Position numbers and translations under genes: made by a program. 64,000 nucleotides of DNA, taken from assembly GCA_027405735.1 (NCBI GenBank), contig JAPEHQ010000003.1, forward strand, positions 1,426,001 through 1,490,000. Direction: 5' to 3'. Source of the stretch: Mucor racemosus. Lineage: Eukaryota; Mucoromycota; Mucoromycetes; Mucorales; Mucoraceae. Below are positions 57,128 through 64,000 of this stretch, piece by piece (the first letter of the stretch is position 1; each line of letters opens with the position of its first letter). The notes below the pieces were generated by a model that made no database searches, had not been told where the DNA came from, and saw only the letters and a list, made by a program, of their open reading frames with translations.

Positions 57128-57724
57128 ACATGGTACTGCGACAGCCATGCCTTGGCCCACGATCTTTTTCGTATCAGTGTACTTGCAAAAGACACCTTAG
57201 ATCACAACAAACTCTCGCATGCATTAGCCTTTCAGATACATGAATTCACAATTACTTTTTATTTGATGACATTACAGTTTATTAGAATATATACTTTGTT
57301 CGAGATTGCAAGAACTTTTCTCAGTTTGAAAAACATCAAGACATTGGCCTTTGTCTGTGAAACATTCTGGAGTTGCTGCTGCCCTGATTCAGCACCGGAA
57401 GTCGTAAAAAGCAGATACCACCCGACCCTTGAGACCTTGTATGAACTAAAAAGTGTATTTCGAGCTGTGTAAGTAATTCTTTATTAATTCATATGGTAGC
57501 TTATGCTATTATTTAAATTTAATGTTTGTAGGTATGGCTTCCATACTACAACTGTAGATGTCAAGGATGGAGAAGCAACATTTAATTCTCTATTTATATA
57601 CCCCTTTTTCGAAGCAGTAGCTACTTGGTTAAAAGAAAGTGAAGATTGGTGCAAAGCAGGATTTCGGCATGGGGAAGCACAATTGACATCTATGAGTAAA
57701 CAACTCAAAACTCTCCCATTATAG
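57128..57724 (+). pseudogene. partial mucoralean-type hypothetical gene
   Basis: Two exons joined in frame: about 57128-57468 and 57532-57724, with a 63-nt intron (GTAAGT...TGTAG). About 175 codons: HALAHDLFRISVLAKDTLDH, LAFQIHEFTITFYLMTLQ, LKNIKTLAFVCETFWSCCCP, YHPTLETLYELKSV, then YGFHTTTVDVKDGEATF and a Lys-rich end. It resembles a repeated, uncharacterised protein family in Mucorales, which I recognise only loosely. The frame is open upstream to a TGA at 57125-57127 without an ATG, so the N-terminal exons are missing or the copy is dead. A Tc1 transposase scrap begins immediately downstream. Function unknown. Confidence 0.4.
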
Positions 57725-57725
57725 T

Positions 57726-57845
57726 GCCTTTGTTGTTGATGCGATAACTAAAAGAGGCTATAGACCATTATTTATGCCACCATACTCCCCTTTCTTGAAT
57801 CCTATTGAGGAGTGCTGGTCTAAGGTTACAAAAATAAAACACTAG
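57726..57845 (+). pseudogene. Tc1/mariner transposase scrap (DDE_3)
   Basis: A 39-codon open stretch reading AFVVDAITKRGYRPLFMPPY, then SPFLNPIEECWSKV, ending at TAG. This is the (L/F)PPYSPxLNPIExxWS block of Tc1/mariner transposases that holds the third catalytic acid. Everything else of the gene is missing. Confidence 0.8.
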
Positions 57846-58399
57846 TCTAATTTTAAATCTCATACTTTCTCGAAAAAAAACGCAACTGTCTCATTTTAGA
57901 TTAAAATACTGTAGTTGTCCATCATCATTAATTTCTGTTGGGGGGATATGGTCCTGAGCTCTAAAAACTTTTACATGCTTCCCCCGATTAGATCATGGCC
58001 AATACGTCAACTCTAAAAAAAAAGCCATCTAGGCTATTTTGATGCATCATTGTTTAAAATTGAATCGATGGGCAATTTCACATAAAGTTCGGGGTCATTA
58101 ATTAAGCTAATGTTCAACCAACAAATCCTCGCAAAGCAGCAAAAAGCTTTTAAAAATCTCATCAACAAATTGATGACCAGATTCACATCACAGATTGTTG
58201 CATTATACTTTTGCATAGAAGGAAATGTATTTTCTATTAAAAAAAGTTCTATATACTCGTATTCGCGGAACACCAACTTTTATAAAGCTTTCGATGATTC
58301 GTTCCATGAAAATACGATGCATGAAATTAGTTTTGCCGGCGATCATTAAATCACAATGACGGCATGGCCATGAAATGAGCTCATTACTCAATTTTAAGG
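57846..58399. other. upstream region of the CsbD gene
   Basis: No intact gene. Overlapping frames on both strands at 58034-58391 carry no domain. Confidence 0.45.
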
Positions 58400-58407
58400 T
58401 ATAAATA
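58400..58407 (+). promoter_or_regulatory. TATA box of the CsbD-like gene
   Basis: TATAAATA, 69 bp before the ATG at 58476, followed by an A-rich leader (AATTAATTAAACAAAAAAATCTAAA), as in strongly expressed fungal genes. Confidence 0.55.
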
Positions 58408-58475
58408 CAAGGTCAAGCTCAAGCATCGAGTCAAATAATTATTAAATACAAATTAATTAAACAAAAAAATCTAAA

Positions 58476-58769
58476 ATGGACGCCTCTAAAACTGATGCTA
58501 GAAAAGACAAGGTTGTTGGTAATGTCAAGTCAACCGTTGGTGATGCTGTTGGCAATGAATCTCTTCAAGCCAAGGGTGAAACTCAACATAACGCAGGCGT
58601 AGTTCAACAAACTATGGCCACTGTTCAAGATTATGCTACTGGTGCTTATGATCAAGCTGCTGGTGCTGTTAAGGGTGCTGTCAATGCTCTTACTGGTGAT
58701 ACCTCTGGTGAAGCTTCTGCTAAGGCCCAACGTGCTAAGGGTGAAACTCAAAAGAACTGGAACTCTTAA
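58476..58769 (+). CDS. CsbD-like stress protein
   Basis: 97 residues, ATG 58476 to TAA 58769, single exon. Two related halves: DKVVGNVKSTVGDAVGNESL then QAKGETQHN near the N terminus, and GAVKGAVNALTGDTSGE then RAKGETQKNW at the C terminus. These are the small, hydrophilic, Ala/Gly/Lys/Thr-rich CsbD pattern, which is natively helical or disordered. In bacteria and fungi such proteins rise in stress or stationary phase; the molecular role is unknown. The codons use more GCT/GGT/AAG/CAA than neighbouring genes do, suggesting high expression, in line with the TATA box. Confidence 0.85.
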   Translation: MDASKTDARKDKVVGNVKSTVGDAVGNESLQAKGETQHNAGVVQQTMATVQDYATGAYDQAAGAVKGAVNALTGDTSGEASAKAQRAKGETQKNWNS

Positions 58770-59829
58770 GTCAGTTGTAAATAGATATATCAATTGTTCC
58801 TTTTTTACGTATATAAATCATTAAATAAATAATAAATATCATATTGTACAATGCAAATGCTGTACTTTTTCATTGACATGTTTTTTATTGATTTAATATA
58901 ATTAAGAAAAGAGGGGAGATACATACTGCCATTCATCACTAATTGTTGATATTTAGATTAAAAGATATCCCAGATGCTTCAAAGAAGGACATGTAATATC
59001 ATAGACTATAAATGGCACTGAATGTAGCTGAAATTCTCTTTGATATAAATATTAGATATTTGAGATTTAGTACCATTACAAAATACAAATCTCTGTATTG
59101 GAATATATTTAAACACATTGCCAATAATGCTTATTTCTACATATCTAAACATCAATCGATAAAATGCCATAAAGACAGAGATATATTTGATTTCCGTTTA
59201 TTACATCTATAGTATTATTTTCAAGATTTGTATGTTTGAAGATTGTATGCGCTAATCCATCGATGATGAGCGTCTTCAAGCATAAATTACAACTTTAAAG
59301 ATTTTTTGTGAGATTATTGTTCACCTAGAATCTACCAAAAAAAGCTATTTGAATATTACCTACACAATATCTATAAAATGCTATAATTTTTTTTTTTTCT
59401 GTTTGTAAAAACCATTGAAATACATTGCAATTGTCAGCAGTATTCACAAAAGCCAAATATCACTACGTAGCTTTGAAGTAAGGCCCTGCTTGAATATAAT
59501 ATTATATTAACCAAGTAAACGAATATAATACTCAACAGGATTGGAAATATTCTTGTGTATCAAAATATACCAAGTAAGTTTATTAAACAGCTTGGTGATT
59601 TTTGCGGGGACATGCGGGCTTTTGGGTATATTTCTCCATAACTCCCCACTACGCTATATCTCTTTAAAGTTTGAGTATATTCTGTGATAAATAGTATTGT
59701 CAACTAAACTAATAGCATTTATTTACATTGACTATTATATTAAGGGTATTTTTAAAAACTCTTTTATTATTTTTTTGGTAGCAGGAAGCTTATAATATTA
59801 CATTTAATTTGATTAATAGTTAGATTAAA
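58770..59829. other. gene-free convergent interval
   Basis: AT-rich, between the CsbD 3' end and the NFS1 3' end. A small plus-strand frame at 59012-59212 has no domain and poor composition. Confidence 0.5.
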
Positions 59830-61659
59830 CTAATGTTGAGCCCATTGAATTGATTTAATATCGATACCCTCTTGAACCATTTCCCACAAGGGAGACATTT
59901 CTCTCAATTTATCAACATGTTGAGTAACTCTCTTGATAACAAATTCAATTTCTTCGTCAGTTGTAAATCTACCAATACCAAAACGAATAGAACTATGGGC
60001 CATTTCATCATCTGCACCTAATGCACGCAAAACATAAGAAGGCTCGAGTGATGCTGAAGTACAAGCAGAACCTGAGGATAAAGCAATATCCTTCAATGCC
60101 ATCAGCAGTGATTCACCTTCAACATAAGCAAACGACAAGTTGACACAACCTGGATAATTATGTTCAGGGTCACCGTTACGGTGCACTTCATCAATTTTGG
60201 ATTGAATACCGTCAATCAAACGCTTTGAAAGCTTTGAAATTCTATCATGATCATACTATAAAGGAGCAATTAGTAACTCGCAATAAAGTATTTAAATGAG
60301 TAATGATCCTCAGAACCCCTGCACAATGATTCATTGTGAAAACCTTACTATCCATTATTAATTAAAACGATAGACTTGATCTATGCACTCGAGAAAATTG
60401 CTTTTTTCGAGTAAAATAGAATCAAACGTAACTATTCACTCCCATTATAATTAACGATGCCTTTCGACACGATTCATCACTGGATCATAATATCAAAATG
60501 TTCATTAATTTACCTGCATTTCCTCCATGGCAATTCTACAAGCCTCACCCATACCAACAACCAAAGGATGAGGTACAGTACCACTTCTTAAGCCTCTTTC
60601 TTGACCACCACCACTTTGAATAGGTTCCAAACGAACTCTAGGTCTTCTACGGACATAAACAGCACCAACACCCTTAGGACCGTAAAGCTTGTGACCAGAA
60701 ATACTCATCAAATCAACATTCATAGCATTGACATCTAATGGAACCTTACCAGCAGCTTGAGCAGCATCGGTATGGAAAAAGATCTTTTTCGATCTACATA
60801 ATTTACCAATTTCTTCAATAGGTTGCATAACACCAATTTCATTGTTGACGGCCATGATGGAAACTATAGAAGTGTCGGGACGAATAGCTTCTTCTAATTG
60901 TTTCATATCAATGCGACCATTAGTTTGAACAGGAAGATAGGTTACTTCAAAACCTTCTTCCTGTAAGACTCTGCAAGAATCTAAAACACATTTGTGTTCC
61001 TAAATATGGTTGTGTATTAGTAATCCAATCAATCAAATAGAAAAGAAAATATTTACAATTTGCGTAGTAATGATATGCTTCTTTTTGTTCTTGTAAAATC
61101 TAGCGACACCCTTGATACTAATGTTGTTTGATTCCGTAGCACCTGAAGTAAAGATAATTTCCTTGGGGTCGGCGTTGATCATTTTAGCAATGTACTGTAT
61201 AAAAGTAAATGTTAGGTTTTTAGTCAAATGATTAGCTCAATGATCTTAATTTTTACCTCACGAGCCTTTTCGACAGCATCCTCAGTTTCCCAGCCATACT
61301 TGTGAGTTCTAGAATGAGGATTACCGTATAATTCAGTCATATAAGGAATCATGGCATCTAAAACTCTGGGGTCAGTAGGGCTAGTTGCTTGCATGTCGAG
61401 ATAAATAGGTCTATCATAACCACTAACAGCCTTTGATTCAAATCCCAAAGAATCTAATACAAACATTTTTTTTAGATATTTTAAATAGACATATTGATTT
61501 GTAAGAATTTTTACCAGAAGTAGGTTTAAGAGTTTCAGCTTCTTGTTGTTGCTTTGCATTAACAGAAAAGAATCTTGTTGAAGCAGGCAATGTTGTTTTA
61601 ATAACAGATTTGGCCACAATGGGTCTTGTCAATGACCTTTGAAAAATATTTCTTAACAT
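59830..61659 (-). CDS. NFS1: cysteine desulfurase, mitochondrial
   Basis: Five exons: 61659-61515, 61453-61257, 61194-61057, 60999-60514 and 60255-59830. Total 1392 nt, 463 residues. Introns are 57-62 nt except intron 4 (60256-60513, 258 nt). The N-terminal ~40 residues are basic and Ser/Thr/Phe-rich, a presequence. The PLP fold follows: [44 protein letters not shown], and PLP-binding Lys264 in [12 protein letters not shown]. The catalytic Cys387 is in [20 protein letters not shown]. The end is [20 protein letters not shown], as in eukaryotic NFS1. The enzyme removes sulfur from cysteine for Fe-S cluster assembly with ISD11, acyl carrier and ISCU in the matrix. Essential in eukaryotes. No odd residues seen. 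Confidence 0.95.
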
Positions 61660-62354
61660 TTTTATTATTTATTCAAACAAAAAAAACAAAAAAAAAAGAG
61701 GGAGGAGGTGGGAAGGAGGTATTGCAATTCAAAAGCTCTTGTTTAAAAGAGCAAATAGGCTTTAATAATAACGACTTGTAGTCACAAAGAGCCTAATCTT
61801 GGATTGTAACCAATCATCAGTACAACAACATCAACACAGATCACATCTAAAATGTTGTTTAATTGACGGGCCGATGGTTGTTCAAATGTTTATCAAGAAA
61901 TCTTAATTTTTTTTTATAGAATGGACAAATTTCATACAGGGTCCACATTAGTTTACTTTAAACATTCTATAAAGGAAGAAATCTGTATTTCGATGAAAGC
62001 CACAACAAGTTGCAAATGTGCGCGGATTGTCGGCACAAGGTCAGTGAGAGATTTCTCGGTTAAATTAGCGTAATTTCAACTTGATAGGCGTGGTAAAATC
62101 CTAAAACGTCAGTGTTTATACAATGCTACTTGACCAAGTGCTAAAATTTTACGACATATAATCTCTGTTTCTATATAAAAATGAAATTACTCTTATACTG
62201 TTAAGATTTTCTTACCAAACTATCAACAAACGATGCTATCATAGTTGCCCCTGAATTCAATTTGACAGTTTCTGCTGTCATGGTAATAAACATCTCCGAT
62301 TCACTCTCCGATAAATGGTTGAAAACCTGAAAATACTACATTATTATTCTAGTA
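61660..62354. other. NFS1 promoter and upstream interval
   Basis: The first 60 bp are A/G-rich (plus strand GAGGGAGGAGGTGGGAAGGAGG at 61698-61719), a polypurine stretch in the NFS1 5' leader or promoter. The rest shows no gene. Confidence 0.5.
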
Positions 62355-63380
62355 CAGTGCCTCCAGTGCCAATTGGCGTTTTTCGAAAACATCTTGCGCT
62401 TTTGAACATCTCAATCGGCGCTTTTGGATATATCAATTTGCGTTAACAATGAACATCAAAGTTGAAAACGATCGATATATGGTTTATTAGACAGGCTTCA
62501 TTCGCAGACATTTATCAAACATGTTCACATTCTGGCGACTAATGTTCCTGAGCGTAGATTGCCTCATCTCGTTTGACGTATCAGCTACTCTCATTTTTAA
62601 ATCATCAGTACCGTTAAACTTCACTCTCTTGACATAGCTCTTCATTGTGGACCAAAAATTCTCGATCGGGTTAAGCTCAGGTGAATATGGAGGAAGATAG
62701 ATGTTTCTGTATCCTCTCTTCGAAATCATTTCTTCAATTTCATCAGCCGTATGAATTGGTGCATTGCCCATAACAATGTAAAATCCCTTCATCTCAGGAA
62801 AATGATCCATACAGTTTATTGTTTTCTGCAGGAGGTCTTGTAATGACCAGTGACAGTACTTTTAGACGCTAGTTTTTTGGTTTGTGGTTGTTTTCTTTTA
62901 TGAGCTCCATCAACTCTAATCCTCTTCGGTTTGGAGTTAGGCACTCTGATTTCAATGTTCACCACAACCATGACATAGATTGCTCCTAGAATAGTGTGAG
63001 ATACCGCACGAGCAAATGATGTGGTTACTAAATTTTTCGTAGATGTCCCATTCTGGAACTTCTTTCATCGGTATGATATATGAACGTTCGCTTTCATCTA
63101 TATAACCTACATTTATAATCTCAAATATGTTCATTGTTTTCGCGATACCAGTTTCCACCAGACCTTTATAAGTACGATGATAAATAATGAACGCTACTTT
63201 CTGAAGCAAACAATCGTTTTTCCCAATGAGTAATGATTGGAGCCTACAAACTGGGATGACATTGTTAACGCAAATTGATATAACCAAAAGCGCAAATTGA
63301 GTTTCCAAAAAGTGCAATTTGGATCAGTCTAATGCGCCAATTGGGATGCTCAAAAGCATGAAATTATGAAAAGAGGCTGT
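62355..63380 (-). mobile_element. degenerate Tc1/mariner element
   Basis: The left end CAGTGCCTCCAGTGCCAATT is preceded by TA (62353-62354). Subterminal motifs (TTGCGCTTTT, CAATTTGCGTTAACAATG) reappear inverted at 63268-63345. The right end is eroded (GAGGCTGTTA near 63373-63382). The interior carries a minus-strand transposase relic. The left end also matches the orphan terminus at 18811. Confidence 0.75.
62487..62945 (-). pseudogene. Tc1/mariner DDE_3 transposase relic, catalytic Asp lost
   Basis: Minus strand: NIEIRVPNSKPKRIRVDGAH with KRKQPQTKK, then a frame change near 62840, then LQKTINCMDHFPEMKGF, YIVMGNAPIHTADEIEEM, YLPPYSPELNPIENFWSTMK and a Lys/Arg-rich end at 62487. The Glu of NPIENFW is kept, but the second catalytic Asp (normally VMDNAPIH) is Gly. 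The N-terminal helix-turn-helix region is not recognisable; 63317-62952 is a separate frame with several Cys (CSCGISHYSRSNLCHGCG) that may be a broken upstream part. The copy cannot be active. Confidence 0.85.
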
Positions 63381-63382
63381 TA

Positions 63383-64000
63383 TATAACCTCACATTTTTT
63401 GTTTGTTGTTTCGCTCAAAAAAAGTTCTCAATTAAAATATCCTATAAGATAACCTACATTTTTTGGTAGTAGCTTCCGTCTGTTGTTACATAATTGAATT
63501 AGCATGTATTTTATACGAATTGATAGAGCCGGATGCGGATATATTTGAAACATGGGTTTATTTAAGCAGCTATAAGTTCAAATCATAATTGTAGCAGTGG
63601 TGCCAAGACCTAAAAGTATCATGCCAAACCGTCATAACACGCGAAACATTACGAACGAGCGTACTTATTTATATATTCTATAGATACAGCAGTGTTTGAC
63701 AACTTCAAACTTGAAAGTCTGGTTTCGTTTCAATAGTATATACACAAGATTAATTGAGTCTGAGATATTTCCTGGCCAAATCGACATGAGCTTCCCATGC
63801 TAAGTCATTCTAGACGGCAAAACTATATATGGTAATTGCGCCTTGAATATAGATTATGAGATTAACAAATGTTTGAAAAAATATAACCCGAGCGCCAAAT
63901 ACAAGGAATTTTAAGAGTGCATTATGTAATTTATTAGCAAAAGAGAATGTCATTGTTTGGTATTCACTGGCTGAGGCTCCGCCGGATTTAAGCTTGTTAT
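63383..64000. other. gene-free end of window
   Basis: AT-rich; no frame or repeat recognised. Confidence 0.45.

Noticed and set aside
1..64000. tRNA and rRNA genes
   Set aside because: Looked for T-loop-like GGTTCRANYCC with matching acceptor stems and for rRNA signature segments; none was convincing by eye. A tRNAscan-type search would settle it.

Overview
This window is nuclear DNA of a filamentous fungus, most likely Mucoromycota (Mucorales-like). The DNA is very AT-rich. Genes are split by short GT-AG introns, mostly 50-70 nt. The gene set is eukaryotic: a mitochondrial cysteine desulfurase, a RINT1/Tip20 ER tether, NUDCD1, a DUF1752 protein, an F-box/TPR protein and an arrestin-type ubiquitin-ligase adaptor. 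The transposon relics are of kinds common in Mucorales. The assignment to Mucorales is inference; that this is a eukaryote with short introns is seen directly.

Layout. 0-1.6 kb: a 40-residue CCHC zinc-knuckle microprotein gene (two exons) and an unknown, F-box-like protein, both minus strand. 1.6-13 kb: a repeat-rich desert with a TA-flanked DNA transposon keeping the C-terminal end of its transposase (3.9-4.8 kb), a repeat called B here (5.25-6.55 kb), a dead hAT transposase (6.9-9.3 kb) split by a pogo-like MITE, and copy 1 of repeat A (9.5-11.15 kb). 13.2-25.3 kb: a gene-rich stretch with a C2H2 zinc-finger protein, a WS/DGAT-type acyltransferase, a DUF1752 protein, an arrestin-like adaptor and a Pof3/Dia2-like TPR/F-box/LRR protein. 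25.6-38.4 kb: a second repeat nest with a sugar-transporter fragment, three more copies of repeat A (one carrying a 5'-truncated LINE, one a solo LTR), a second MITE copy and a second copy of B.

40.6-51.2 kb: the best gene cluster, with a Dal5-like MFS transporter (10 exons), a STYX-type phosphatase with its catalytic cysteine, RINT1 (8 exons), NUDCD1 (divergent from RINT1 across 169 bp) and the CoA-transferase SUGCT (5 exons). 51.2-55.7 kb has no genes and holds a third, diverged copy of B. 55.7-64 kb: endonuclease V (4 exons), a partial mucoralean-type hypothetical gene next to a Tc1 transposase scrap, a CsbD-like stress protein, NFS1 (5 exons) and an inactivated Tc1/mariner element.

I rebuilt the exon-intron structures by hand from splice sites, reading frame and family conservation. 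Every spliced gene listed sums to an intact frame. The genes are independent housekeeping and adaptive functions (lipid acylation, nitrogen-source uptake, trafficking, Fe-S assembly, DNA/RNA repair); I see no biosynthetic cluster. I found no convincing new multi-gene system. The most unusual items are the repeat-A family that carries a WD40-propeller exon with its 5' splice site, the CCHC microprotein gene, and the STYX homologue that still has a Cx5R catalytic loop.
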